Notes: generated from the letters alone by a model not told the origin. Shown: positions 35,435-44,722, numbered from the stretch's first letter. The stretch is 64,000 nt of DNA from Cyclobacterium marinum DSM 745 (GCF_000222485.1 NC_015914.1:1178001-1242000); one strand, 5' to 3'. Numbers and translations: made by a program.

Positions 35435-36715
35435 CTATTGATTAACGGTTTGCTTATAAATACCTATTACTTTTTCGGCAACGTGCTCCCATTTGAGCCT
35501 TTTTAATTCTTCTCTTCCCATTTCTTTAAACATTTTGGATATCCCATTGTAATGCAACAATGCAAAAATGGAATCAGCCATTGCATCGATATCCCAGAAA
35601 TCCACCTTCACTGCATTTTGCAGGACTTCTGCAACGCCGGACTGTTTGGATATAATCACCGGAGTACTGTGCCTTACAGCCTCTAGTGGGGATATTCCAA
35701 ATGGCTCTGAAACGGAAGGCATAACATACACATCGCTTAGGGCAAACATTTTGTCTACATCATCCCCTTTGAGGAATCCTGTAAAATGAAATTTTGTTCC
35801 TATCCTTAGTTCGGCAACCCTTTGGATCATTCGATTGAGAAGATCTCCGGACCCTGCCATTACGAACCTGACATTTTCATCTTTTTTTATCACTTTTGCC
35901 GCAGCTTCCACGAAATATTCAGGACCTTTCTGAAAGGTTATCCTACCTAAAAAAGTAACAATTTTTTCCGGCACTTTTTTCTCTACATGTGACTTGATGA
36001 TGCTTGTATCCAAAACAGCATTATGAACCACAGTTACTTTTTCTTCAGGGATTCCATATTTGGTCACTATCGTGTTTTTGGTGAGTTGGCTTACGGCGAT
36101 AATTTTATCCGCTGCCTCCATTCCGGCTTTTTCTATATCGTAAACCCTTTGATTTACGGTTTGCCCTGAACGGTCAAATTCAGTTGCATGAACATGCGCT
36201 ATCATGGGTTTCCCACTAATCTGTTTGGCGGCAATTCCAGCGGGAAAGGAAAGCCAATCATGTGCATGAATCAAGTCAAACTTTTTATTTTTGGCAATCT
36301 GAGCAGCAACCAGCGCATAGCGCGACACCTCCAAAATCAAGTCTTTACCATATTTACCACTAAAACTAAACTTATTGGCCAGCACGCTGGATTCAAGCTC
36401 ATCCTGATCTTTAAGCAGTCGTTCGGTATGGTTATGATATTCCTCAGGGCTAAGGTAGGGTATAAGGAAAGAACTCACCTCAAGGTAGGTAAGGCTTTTC
36501 CAAATGTCTCGAAATCGACGTTCCCTATAATCAATTTCTATTTCACTCGCGTTCACAAATTCAGCCAATGGATCTTCATCACCCCAGAGTTTGGGAACAA
36601 CAAAAATCAGGTCTTGTTTGTGGTGGTCCATCCCTTTGACTAAACCATAACAGGCAGTACCTAAACCACCAGAAATATGAGGAGGAAATTCCCAACCAAA
36701 CATTAATACTTTCAT
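35435..36715 (-). CDS. GT4/GT5-like glycosyltransferase (glycogen-synthase-like)
   Basis: A 426-residue GT-B glycosyltransferase. The N-terminus MFGWEFPPHISGGLGTACYGL is the starch/glycogen-synthase-like acceptor-side start with the GGLG loop. The nucleotide-sugar half has GRITFQKGPEYFVEAA and the E-x7-E motif in SVSEPFGISPLEAV. The operon neighbours are a glucan debranching enzyme and a GH57 enzyme, so it probably builds alpha-1,4-glucan from a nucleotide-glucose donor. Sucrose/trehalose-type GT4 activity is less likely. No glgC lies in the window. Confidence 0.84.
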   Translation of the reverse strand: MKVLMFGWEFPPHISGGLGTACYGLVKGMDHHKQDLIFVVPKLWGDEDPLAEFVNASEIEIDYRERRFRDIWKSLTYLEVSSFLIPYLSPEEYHNHTERLLKDQDELESSVLANKFSFSGKYGKDLILEVSRYALVAAQIAKNKKFDLIHAHDWLSFPAGIAAKQISGKPMIAHVHATEFDRSGQTVNQRVYDIEKAGMEAADKIIAVSQLTKNTIVTKYGIPEEKVTVVHNAVLDTSIIKSHVEKKVPEKIVTFLGRITFQKGPEYFVEAAAKVIKKDENVRFVMAGSGDLLNRMIQRVAELRIGTKFHFTGFLKGDDVDKMFALSDVYVMPSVSEPFGISPLEAVRHSTPVIISKQSGVAEVLQNAVKVDFWDIDAMADSIFALLHYNGISKMFKEMGREELKRLKWEHVAEKVIGIYKQTVNQ

Positions 36716-36726
36716 ATATTGTCCCT

Positions 36727-38643
36727 TTACATGTTGTTGATTAAATATTTCATCCTTAACAATTCACCTACACTCCAAGCCTGGGATATTGCCCCTTTAG
36801 GTCTGTGGGGAGGGTCACCTTCATAAATTTCCGCAATTGTCCCTATTCCATATTGAGTCATCACTTCATCAAAACTATCAATCATGGACTCTACCAACTT
36901 CTTTCCTTGCTTGCCGTGCAATTTTAAATAACCTTCAGCAAAATGCCCCAATAACCATGGCCATGCAGTACCTTGATGGTAGGCATTGTCTCTTTCAGTT
37001 TGGTCTCCTTTATAATAGCCCTTGTATCGCGGGTCACTGGGCGCTAGGGTTCGTAAGCCCCTATTCGTAAACAAGTTGGTCTTTACCACCTCCAACACGC
37101 AGTCTTTTTGTTCATTACTAAGAGGACTATAGGGTAATGAAGTGGCAAATACCATGTTTGGTCTTATGGACCAATCCTTTTCTTCATCAGTGACCACATC
37201 CGCTAAGTACCCCTTCTTCTCTGACCAAAAACGATCTACAAAGCTCACCTCCACCTGATCTGCTAATTTACGAACCTCCTCATCCCCGGTCATCTCATGA
37301 TAGAACCGAAGTGCATTGTACCATAGGGCATTGATTTCTACAGGACAGCCAATTCGTGGTGTCACCGGCCCTTCTTTGGTCACGGCATCCATCCATGTCA
37401 ACCCAACGCCTTCCACGCCTCCACTGATAAGTCCATCTTCTTGAACATGAATTTTAAAATCTGTCCCTGCCTTAAAGCCATCTATAATCCCCTTGCATTT
37501 ATCTATGTATTTCGACAGTATTGTCTGTTTATCTCCTGTAAAAATAATATATTGTTGCAAAGACCAGAAGAACCAAAGTGGAGCATCAATAGAGTTCATA
37601 TTTGTAGAAACTCCACTTCCTACATTTGGAAACATCGCTCCTTTTAAATCTTTGGTCATGGAATCCATAACATCTAAAAAGGTCTGATTGTCTTCCATGG
37701 TCAAAGTAAGCCCCGGCAGCGCTATAAAAGTATCTCTACCCCACCAGCCGAACCAAGGGTATCCCGCTATCACACGTGTTTCTCCATCGCGTTTACTTAT
37801 AAATTGGCCGGCAGAATTTTTCAAGCAATTTTCAAAATTATCTCTTGGTATTCTTCTTTCAATTTCCTTTTTAAAATTATCGTGAAGCTCAGCTGTATTG
37901 GCTACTTTCAGTCCGGCAGAAAAAATTACTTCATCACCTTTTTCCATCTCAAACTCGAAATACCCCGGTACATATAGGTCTTCCTGATAATCATATCCTC
38001 GTTCTATTTCTTTTGAGTATTCTATATTATAAAACCAATCCGGCACAGGTACAAAATCGTTGTCCATTGAAACCTGTAATGACAATGGGTCATAAGCCTC
38101 GTAAAGCTGAACCTGTACGCCATTTTCTATCTTTTTTATTTTTTTATTAACATAAGTATTGGCTTTAGATAATCCGTGGTAGCCACGAAAAGCCAGAAAT
38201 GGATTAATTCTTATTTGGGTAGGAATAACAGCATCTGCCAAGGTATACCTTATCATAACCCGGTCGGCTGTAGAATCTAAGATAATTTCTTTTTCAAAAA
38301 TCACCCCTCCTACCCTATAGGTAAGTTTTGGAATGGGTTCAGAATCAAAATCTTCAAGGTATTTATGTCCCCGTGGTGAATAGGTCCCCGGATATTTATT
38401 AATTCCCAAATTAAAGACAGCATCTTTTTGTACGATGCTTTCATGTACGTTAGATAGCAACACGTGAAGTTGACCATCTATTTGAGGCTGTGGAGCAACC
38501 AATAGCCCATGGTATTTTCTGGTATTGCAGCCAATAATGGTTGTACTCGTATAACAACCCAAAGGGTTTGATCGGATGATCTCTTTTTCTAAAGAGTAGT
38601 TGAGGTTAATGAGTTGAGTCTTATCAAAGTGTATATAGCTCAT
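36727..38643 (-). CDS. Glycogen debranching enzyme (amylo-alpha-1,6-glucosidase type)
   Basis: A 638-residue enzyme of the GDE/GH133 type. The N-terminal half (about residues 1-270) is the beta-sandwich domain with CNTRKYHGLLVAP. The C-terminal (alpha/alpha)6 barrel contains GYPWFGWWGRDTFIALPG, VGLTWMDAV, NALWYNALRFYHEMTGD and YHQGTAWPWLLGHF. It removes alpha-1,6 branches from glycogen in the cytoplasm. As first gene of the three-gene alpha-glucan operon it sets the expression start for all three. Confidence 0.92.
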   Translation of the reverse strand: MSYIHFDKTQLINLNYSLEKEIIRSNPLGCYTSTTIIGCNTRKYHGLLVAPQPQIDGQLHVLLSNVHESIVQKDAVFNLGINKYPGTYSPRGHKYLEDFDSEPIPKLTYRVGGVIFEKEIILDSTADRVMIRYTLADAVIPTQIRINPFLAFRGYHGLSKANTYVNKKIKKIENGVQVQLYEAYDPLSLQVSMDNDFVPVPDWFYNIEYSKEIERGYDYQEDLYVPGYFEFEMEKGDEVIFSAGLKVANTAELHDNFKKEIERRIPRDNFENCLKNSAGQFISKRDGETRVIAGYPWFGWWGRDTFIALPGLTLTMEDNQTFLDVMDSMTKDLKGAMFPNVGSGVSTNMNSIDAPLWFFWSLQQYIIFTGDKQTILSKYIDKCKGIIDGFKAGTDFKIHVQEDGLISGGVEGVGLTWMDAVTKEGPVTPRIGCPVEINALWYNALRFYHEMTGDEEVRKLADQVEVSFVDRFWSEKKGYLADVVTDEEKDWSIRPNMVFATSLPYSPLSNEQKDCVLEVVKTNLFTNRGLRTLAPSDPRYKGYYKGDQTERDNAYHQGTAWPWLLGHFAEGYLKLHGKQGKKLVESMIDSFDEVMTQYGIGTIAEIYEGDPPHRPKGAISQAWSVGELLRMKYLINNM

Positions 38644-38764
38644 TTAATCAAATGTTTGAGGTTTTTATAAAAATACTTTAATACTTCGTAAAGAAAAATA
38701 TTTAAGATAAAAACTAAAGCAATTAAGCTAAATGATTAAGATAAAGCTGTTTTTTTGACAAAAA

Positions 38765-38789
38765 AAAAGAACTCTATTAGAGTTCTTTT
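38765..38789 (-). terminator. Bidirectional-looking terminator after the 44-residue ORF
   Basis: AAAAGAACTCT pairs with AGAGTTCTTTT (38765-38775 with 38779-38789). A-runs on one side and T-runs on the other allow use on both strands. It lies 24 bp past the small ORF's stop. Confidence 0.75.
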
Positions 38790-38813
38790 GGAATATTATA
38801 TTTTCATTGCTAC

Positions 38814-38948
38814 TCAAGTAGCTTCTTTTTGAATTTTCTCTAGATTCTTAATGGATTCCTCAAATTTCATCATATACATCTGCACATGATTTAAATTTAC
38901 ATATTTTATTTGAGGAAAATTTTTTGAAGGTTGAAGTAACTTAAACAT
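38814..38948 (-). CDS. Candidate 44-residue protein
   Basis: An ATG-started frame of 44 codons on the minus strand, followed by a clear terminator. The protein has a basic start (MFKLLQPSKNF) and a charged helical C-terminus (KFEESIKNLEKIQKEAT). It occupies the otherwise empty gap between tRNA-His and the debranching gene. There is no known family that I recognise. The frame plus terminator argue for an expressed small gene; an RNA with an accidental frame remains possible. Confidence 0.42.
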   Translation of the reverse strand: MFKLLQPSKNFPQIKYVNLNHVQMYMMKFEESIKNLEKIQKEAT

Positions 38949-39171
38949 GATCTTCTGAAATTAAATGAATTCTACAACAATCGCTAATCAAATAACATGC
39001 CATAAACATGAATACCTTCTGCATGGGTAACCAACAAAAGCAGACTATAAAACAAGCTTCGTGTATTGCTCTTTAACCATTCTAAAGACGAGAAAAGAGA
39101 CTGCCCCATTTACTTGCAATAACCTCAAATTTCTTGGGTTAAAATACCAACCCATTGTAGGATGCAGTAAT

Positions 39172-39203
39172 AAAAAAACAACCCTCCCTAATCAAAGGGA
39201 GGG
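39172..39203 (-). terminator. Terminator of tRNA-His
   Basis: A perfect stem CCCTCCCT/AGGGAGGG (39182-39189 with 39196-39203) with an A7 run at 39172-39178 that gives the U-tract on minus. It starts 5 nt after the tRNA 3' end. Confidence 0.88.
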
Positions 39204-39207
39204 CTTG

Positions 39208-39282
39208 GGTGAAGGACCGGGTTCGAACCGGCGACCTCTGGATCCACAAACCAGCGCTCTAACCAGCTGAGCTACAATCACC
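39208..39282 (-). tRNA. tRNA-His (GTG anticodon)
   Basis: On the minus strand: D-arm GCTC..GAGC, the anticodon loop TTGTGGA with GTG, and the T-arm GCCGG-TTCGAAC-CCGGT. A 5' extra G opposite the C discriminator is the His identity element. CCA is not fully encoded. Two acceptor pairs (5-68 T:T, 6-67 T:C) and the last anticodon-stem pair (31-39 T:T) do not match, which is unusual. Confidence 0.88.
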
Positions 39283-39360
39283 ATTTTATTTCATTTTCTG
39301 ATTCTTTTATCAGATGGGATTGCAAATGTAATATGCTTTTTTCAGTCACGCAATACCAAG

Positions 39361-40704
39361 CTAGATATTTCTTGAAAATTTAAGTCTTTCACCCTTTTTT
39401 TCTTCATTAAAGACCCCATTCTCATAAGCCAAATGGCCTGAAACTATCGTATGGGTAACTTTTGACCTAAACTTTTGACCTTCGAAAGGAGACCAACCAC
39501 ATTTAGAAAGCACATTTTCCCTTTCTACTTCCCAAGAATTGTCCAAATCTACCAATACTAGGTCTGCATAATATCCCTCTCTTAAAAAGCCCCTGCTTTC
39601 AATTTCAAAAAGTATGGCAACATTGTGGCTCGTTTTCTGAACGATTTGCTCCAAACTAATTTTTCCATTATGGTACATTTCAAGTAAGGCCACCAAACCA
39701 TGCTGCAATAGAGGCCCTCCTGAAGGAGCTTTAAGATAGGGCTGCTCTTTTTCTCCAATAGTGTGTGGCGCATGATCAGTAGCTATTACATCGATATTGC
39801 CTTCTAATACCCCTTTTAATATGGTATCCCTGTCATTTGAAGTTTTGATGGCCGGGTTCCATTTGATCCAATTTCCTTTTTTGTTATAATCCTCTTCAGA
39901 AAACCATAAATGATGTATGCAAGCCTCTGCAGTAATCCTTTTTTCAGCAAGAGGCAACGTATTGTCAAATAAACCCACTTCTTTCCCGGTACTGATATGC
40001 AATACATGCAATTTTGTACCATGGGTACGCGCCATTTCTACTACAATTTTGGAAGCATCATAACAGGCTTCCTCTGATCTGATTTTAGGGTGAAATTTAG
40101 CCGGAATATCCTCTCCATACTCTTGCTTAAATCTTTCTAAGTTTGCCTTGATGATGTTGTCATTCTCACTATGGGTAGCGATCAAAATCGGACACTCTCT
40201 GAATATGGCCTCCAAACTGTCCGGATTATCTACCAACATATTACCGGTGGAGGACCCTTGAAAAACCTTCACTCCACAAACATTTTTAACATCTACACTT
40301 TTGATGGTCTCAATATTGTCATTGGTTGCTCCTAAATAAAAAGAGTAATTTGCTAAGGACTTAGCCGCTCCAATTGCATATTTCTCCTCCAATAGTTCAT
40401 GGGTGGTGCTTTGAGGGATGGTATTTGGCATTTCCATAAAGCTGGTCACACCCCCTGCCACTGCTGTTTTACTTTCTGTATAAATTTCAGCCTTATGTGT
40501 CAATCCCGGCTCCCTAAAGTGAACCTGATCATCAATTAAACCTGGTAATAGGTATTTGCCTTTGGCATCTATCACTATATCCGCATCTTTTCCTGACAAA
40601 TCTCCACCCACCGAATATATCAAGCCCTCCTTTATATACACATCTCCACGTATAATCTTACCTTCATTTACTATATTTGCATCACGGATTAGTATTCTTT
40701 TCAT
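39361..40704 (-). CDS. pyrC: Dihydroorotase (class I-like)
   Basis: A 447-residue amidohydrolase of the dihydroorotase/allantoinase group, starting at the ATG at 40704. In pyrimidine synthesis it would cyclise carbamoyl-aspartate to dihydroorotate. Substrate-binding HFREPGLTHK is intact. The metal site shows H62, the Lys in CGVKVFQGSS, His in THSENDN and LHVLHIS, and the catalytic Asp in ATDHAPHT. The first His of the usual HxH is Q60 (DDQVHF). I recall this Gln from other Bacteroidota dihydroorotases, so it may be a lineage variant. No other pyr gene is adjacent. Confidence 0.85.
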   Translation of the reverse strand: MKRILIRDANIVNEGKIIRGDVYIKEGLIYSVGGDLSGKDADIVIDAKGKYLLPGLIDDQVHFREPGLTHKAEIYTESKTAVAGGVTSFMEMPNTIPQSTTHELLEEKYAIGAAKSLANYSFYLGATNDNIETIKSVDVKNVCGVKVFQGSSTGNMLVDNPDSLEAIFRECPILIATHSENDNIIKANLERFKQEYGEDIPAKFHPKIRSEEACYDASKIVVEMARTHGTKLHVLHISTGKEVGLFDNTLPLAEKRITAEACIHHLWFSEEDYNKKGNWIKWNPAIKTSNDRDTILKGVLEGNIDVIATDHAPHTIGEKEQPYLKAPSGGPLLQHGLVALLEMYHNGKISLEQIVQKTSHNVAILFEIESRGFLREGYYADLVLVDLDNSWEVERENVLSKCGWSPFEGQKFRSKVTHTIVSGHLAYENGVFNEEKKGERLKFSRNI

Positions 40705-40773
40705 AGCATTTGTTTTATATGGTAGGTGCTTGGGTCGAAACACCTCTTAATATTTTCCTAAATTTATAAAATC

Positions 40774-42129
40774 ATGTCCGATCAGCTATCATCTTTCGAA
40801 AATTTTAAACTGAATAACCAACTTTTAAATGCTGTGAAGGAAATTGGTTATGAAAAACCTACGCCTATACAGGAAAAAGCCATCCCTTTGGCTTTGGCCG
40901 GTCACGACATACTGGGCATCGCCCAAACAGGAACGGGCAAAACTGCGGCCTATGTCTTGCCCTTATTGTACAAAGTAAAATACGCACAAGGCCAGCACCC
41001 TCGTGCTTTAATTATGGCTCCCACAAGAGAACTGGTAATGCAGATTGAGGAGGCTGTTGTAGGTTTCGGTAAATATACAGATTTAAGGTATGTTTGCCTC
41101 TATGGTGGCTTGGGGCCAAAACCACAGATTGAAAAGCTACAAGAAGGAGTGGACATTATCATTGCAACTCCCGGAAGGTTCATAGACCTCTACCACAAGG
41201 GTGAAATTTACACCAGAGATATTAAAACCATGGTATTGGATGAAGCTGACAAAATGTTGGACATGGGCTTCCTTCCGCAAATAAAAAACATCTTGGAAGT
41301 GATCCCTGTCAAGCGGCAAAACCTCTTGTTTTCCGCCACCTTCAGCCAACGAGTAGAAAATCTTTCTTATGAATTCCTTGAATTTCCCGAGCGTGTAGAA
41401 GTTGCCCCTCAAGCGACTACCGCCGAAACCATAGCTCAAGTAAAATATTTTGTTCCCAATATCAGAACAAAGTTAGACCTATTGCTAAGACTTGTCAACG
41501 AGGATGGTTTTGAAAGAGGGATAATCTTTACCAAGTCGCGTAAAAATGCAGACACCGTCCATCAATACCTTCAAAAAAATCAATCCGGAAGTATTCGGGT
41601 AATTCATGCCAACAAAGGTCAAAACACAAGGATCAACAGCATGGATGATTTCAAAAAAGGAGAGGTAAAAATCCTGGTGGCTACAGATGTAGCGGCCAGA
41701 GGCTTAGATGTAAGTTTGGTTAGTCATGTAATCAATTTTGATGTACCCTTAATTTACGAGGACTATGTACACCGGATCGGCCGAACAGGTAGGGCTGAAA
41801 ATGAAGGAAAAGCAGCTACATTTATTAACCCTGCCGAAGCTTTTCATTTCGAAAAAATAGAATCCATCATCCGAAAGCTTGTCCCCGAGCAAGAAATCCC
41901 TGAAGAAATCACCCAACATAAAACACCTTTTGAAGAAAAACAGGCTTATGAAAGGGAGATCGACAAACAAAAAAGAGGCGATGACCCTGAATTTAAGGGG
42001 GCATTTCATGAAAAAAAGGGGTACTCGAAACCTTATAAAGAGAAAGAAGAAAAGCGCGGCAACAAAAACAGCAAGGCCAAACGAAACAGAAATCAAATGA
42101 AGAAAAAAAGCAAGCACAAGAACAAATAG
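40774..42129 (+). CDS. DEAD-box RNA helicase (RhlE-like)
   Basis: A 451-residue ATP-dependent RNA helicase with the complete motif set: Q-motif PTPIQEKAIP, motif I AQTGTGKTA, Ia PTRELVMQ, II DEAD, III SAT, V ATDVAARGLD and VI HRIGRTGRA. The last 80 residues are strongly basic and lysine-rich, typical of an RNA-binding tail. It probably acts in ribosome assembly or RNA decay, often under cold stress. It is divergent from pyrC, with a 69-bp shared promoter region. Confidence 0.94.
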   Translation: MSDQLSSFENFKLNNQLLNAVKEIGYEKPTPIQEKAIPLALAGHDILGIAQTGTGKTAAYVLPLLYKVKYAQGQHPRALIMAPTRELVMQIEEAVVGFGKYTDLRYVCLYGGLGPKPQIEKLQEGVDIIIATPGRFIDLYHKGEIYTRDIKTMVLDEADKMLDMGFLPQIKNILEVIPVKRQNLLFSATFSQRVENLSYEFLEFPERVEVAPQATTAETIAQVKYFVPNIRTKLDLLLRLVNEDGFERGIIFTKSRKNADTVHQYLQKNQSGSIRVIHANKGQNTRINSMDDFKKGEVKILVATDVAARGLDVSLVSHVINFDVPLIYEDYVHRIGRTGRAENEGKAATFINPAEAFHFEKIESIIRKLVPEQEIPEEITQHKTPFEEKQAYEREIDKQKRGDDPEFKGAFHEKKGYSKPYKEKEEKRGNKNSKAKRNRNQMKKKSKHKNK

Positions 42130-42153
42130 GCGAGCAAGCTCACCTATTTGTTT
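42123..42153 (+). terminator. Weak terminator after the helicase gene
   Basis: CAAATAGG pairs with CCTATTTG (42123-42130 with 42143-42150), with inner GAG/CTC. The tail is only moderately T-rich. Confidence 0.5.
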
Positions 42154-42179
42154 GCTTTGCTAATTGGGATGTTTTTCAA

Positions 42180-43037
42180 TTACTTTTGATGAAAAGTATC
42201 TGAAACAAAGGCAAGGACATTCGGGAGTGATTCTCTCCAATACGTCCAATTATGGGCGCCATCACGAATCCTAAATTCATGCGGGATCTCCATTTTCTTC
42301 ATGGCAATATGAACGAGACTATTTCCTTCATACAAAAAATCATCGTCTCCACAATCAAAAAACCATTTTACCGACTTAATCTTTTCAATATCATTAACTT
42401 CCAATTGTCTTAAGGCCTGATGTTTGTCATAATATGCTCTCAATTGGTCTTTATCCTTGACTTCGCTCTCAAATCTTTTTAGAAAATCATCATACGCGGT
42501 ATTCCTTAACGAGGCACTAAGTGGACAAGCCGATGAAAACAATTCCGGCCGATGCATGGCATAGAAATAGGTTCCTCCACCTCCCATAGAAAGACCTGAA
42601 ATCGCCCTATATTTTTTTTCGCGCTTGATTCTGTACTGAGACTCCACATAGGGCATTAATTCTTCAAAAAAGAAATCTTCATACCTCCATTCATTTTTTA
42701 TATCATTAAAATAGCCCCTTTTACCTGTATTGGCGTCCGGCATTACAATAATCATTGGTGTGGCCGTACCATCCTCAAAGGCATTGTCGGCAATTCGTTG
42801 CACTTCCCCAAATTGAACCCAGCCGGTTTGGTCGTCACCTGCACCATGCAACAAATAAAGCACAGGATAGGATCTTTGGGAATACTCATAACCCGGAGGC
42901 AGGTACACAGCAAACTTTCTCTCCATACCAAGGATTTTACTGTCTACTGTTAATGCATCAAACACCCGGCTTTCTTGGGCCAATAAGCTTGAAAACGAAA
43001 GAAAAAACAAAGGCAATAATATTCGTAAAATTTTCAT
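42180..43037 (-). CDS. Exported esterase (PF00756 type)
   Basis: A 285-residue alpha/beta-hydrolase with signal peptide (MKILRILLPLFFLSFSSLLAQ). The nucleophile elbow is GLSMGG near residue 148, in SGLSMGGGGTYFYAMHRPE. The His is probably in DGAHNWTYWRESL near the C-terminus. The YLLHGAGDDQTGW segment gives the oxyanion hole. This is the esterase D/feruloyl-esterase-like group, often acting on acetylated or feruloylated plant polysaccharides. The substrate here is unknown. It is convergent with the helicase. Confidence 0.86.
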   Translation of the reverse strand: MKILRILLPLFFLSFSSLLAQESRVFDALTVDSKILGMERKFAVYLPPGYEYSQRSYPVLYLLHGAGDDQTGWVQFGEVQRIADNAFEDGTATPMIIVMPDANTGKRGYFNDIKNEWRYEDFFFEELMPYVESQYRIKREKKYRAISGLSMGGGGTYFYAMHRPELFSSACPLSASLRNTAYDDFLKRFESEVKDKDQLRAYYDKHQALRQLEVNDIEKIKSVKWFFDCGDDDFLYEGNSLVHIAMKKMEIPHEFRIRDGAHNWTYWRESLPNVLAFVSDTFHQK

Positions 43038-43218
43038 TTATTTATTGGTTTATTTTGGCTAGGGAAAGTAAAGAATTATTCTAATTAATTTATTATTATA
43101 ATGACTAAATATAGCAACTTTAAAAAAAATTGGCTGAATTATTAAGTAGCTATTCAACAACCCAATGGTATTTTCATTATTTTAACCTAACAATCAAGGC
43201 AACTATCTACAAACAATT

Positions 43219-44175
43219 ATGGAAAGGAGAAAATTTCTAAGTAACTCATCCCTAGCCCTATTGGCAGCAGGAACCATTGGAACCCAACGCTTGAATGCAA
43301 CAACAAAAGCGGTGAGAAAATTTAAAATTGCCCTAAATCCTGGTATTATTGGAGTAAAGGCAAATCTTGCACAAACACTAGATTATGCCATTGCTTATGG
43401 GTATGAAACCATCCCCCCTTTTGTAGAAGAAGTCATGCAGGATTATTCTCCGGCTGAAATAGCAGACCTAAAGGACAAAATGAAGGCAAGTGGAATAGGT
43501 TTTGGCTCCACCAATCTACCCGTAGCATTCAGAGAAGACAATCGCAATTTTCTTGAAGACTTTAGAAAATTAGAATCATTTTGTAAGACAATGGAAAAAC
43601 TTGGGGCCACCCGCATTAATACATGGATTATTTCTTCTCATAATTCCCTTACTTACAATGAGAACATGAAGCAACATGCCTACCGACTAGGGGAGTGTGC
43701 TCGGGTAATGAAAGATTATGGCATTAGGCTTGGGCTGGAGTACCTTGGGACAAGACCCTTGCTCATACAAAATAAGTACCCTTTTATATCCACCATGAAA
43801 GAAGGGCAGGAACTCATAGCAGCCACCGGCCATAGTAATGTAGGCTTTGTTTTGGATTCGTTTCATTGGTATACTGCAAATGACAATAAAGAAGATATTC
43901 TCAAACTTAAAGCAGAGGACATAGTGGTAGTGGATATTAATGACGCAAGAAAGGGTTTTAGCAGAGAAGCTCAGGTGGATTTAAAGCGAGAGCTCCCTTT
44001 GGCTACAGGCGTTATCAATCTCAAGGCTTTCATGGAAGGCTTGGTGGCCATTGGATATGATGGTCCCATTAGAACCGAGCCATTTAATCAAATTCTCAAT
44101 GACATGGGAAATGAAGCAGCCCTCCAAACAAACAAAGAGGCCATCAACAAGGTCCTTGCCTTGGTAAACTTGTAA
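43219..44175 (+). CDS. Sugar phosphate isomerase/epimerase-like TIM-barrel protein, exported
   Basis: A 318-residue protein with an N-terminal MERRKFLSNSSLALLAAG, a twin-arginine-like signal. The rest is an AP-endonuclease-2/xylose-isomerase-type TIM barrel: GLEYLGTRPLL, VGFVLDSFHWYTANDN, VVVDINDARKGFS and PIRTEPFNQ, with metal-ligand Glu, Asp and His residues at strand ends. Bacteroidota carry many such exported proteins of unknown substrate. A sugar or inositol-like ligand is an inference. Confidence 0.82.
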   Translation: MERRKFLSNSSLALLAAGTIGTQRLNATTKAVRKFKIALNPGIIGVKANLAQTLDYAIAYGYETIPPFVEEVMQDYSPAEIADLKDKMKASGIGFGSTNLPVAFREDNRNFLEDFRKLESFCKTMEKLGATRINTWIISSHNSLTYNENMKQHAYRLGECARVMKDYGIRLGLEYLGTRPLLIQNKYPFISTMKEGQELIAATGHSNVGFVLDSFHWYTANDNKEDILKLKAEDIVVVDINDARKGFSREAQVDLKRELPLATGVINLKAFMEGLVAIGYDGPIRTEPFNQILNDMGNEAALQTNKEAINKVLALVNL

Positions 44176-44266
44176 AATTTATTGATTACAATTTGAACAT
44201 AATTGATACCTGACCGGCTATTTAATAACCCGAATAGAAGCAAGATAAGGGTAGATTGAGCCTATT

Positions 44267-44722
44267 CTAAATAAATTTCCGAATACTCATCACATACCCC
44301 ATATGTAGTCCTTCATGAAAATTATTGAATACAATTGCATCTTCCACAGAGCTTAAGTGAAAACCCGTTTTGGTGGTTCTCTCATGGTAAGAAACAAACT
44401 TCCCATTGAAATAGTCGGATTCTGTTTGTGGGATTAAATCCATTAAAAGCGATTTCAATTCTTTATATTCATCAGCTGACACCGGGGTTTCAGGTTTGGT
44501 CCCTATGCCATACTTTCCAAACATCTCATCCGATATTTGGGCGGGCAATCCTGACCCCTTGTATACAAGCCCTTGCTGGGCTACAATGACATGTCCTATA
44601 TTCCAAATCAGGTTGTTATTAAACCCTTGAGGTATATGGTTTAACTGTTCGAGCTTATAACTTTCAAGCAATGTAAGGAAAAGGTTTCTACTTGTTTTCC
44701 AAGTTTTAAAGGTAGCTTTCAT
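44267..44722 (-). CDS. DinB-family protein
   Basis: A 151-residue four-helix protein of the DinB_2 type. The likely metal His triad is in WNIGHVIVAQQG and the C-terminal NNFHEGLHMGYVMSIRK. Family members are metal-binding enzymes, some thiol-S-transferases; the physiological role is generally unclear. No neighbour hints at a pathway. Confidence 0.83.
   Translation of the reverse strand: MKATFKTWKTSRNLFLTLLESYKLEQLNHIPQGFNNNLIWNIGHVIVAQQGLVYKGSGLPAQISDEMFGKYGIGTKPETPVSADEYKELKSLLMDLIPQTESDYFNGKFVSYHERTTKTGFHLSSVEDAIVFNNFHEGLHMGYVMSIRKFI

Noticed and set aside
39061..39270. 69-codon plus-strand frame ending in the tRNA-His region
   Set aside because: Its C-terminal part is the antisense translation of the tRNA, a common false gene.
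41749..42117. Phe/Leu-rich 122-codon frame antisense to the helicase tail
   Set aside because: It mirrors the lysine-rich coding tail of the helicase (AAA read as TTT); not a membrane protein gene.
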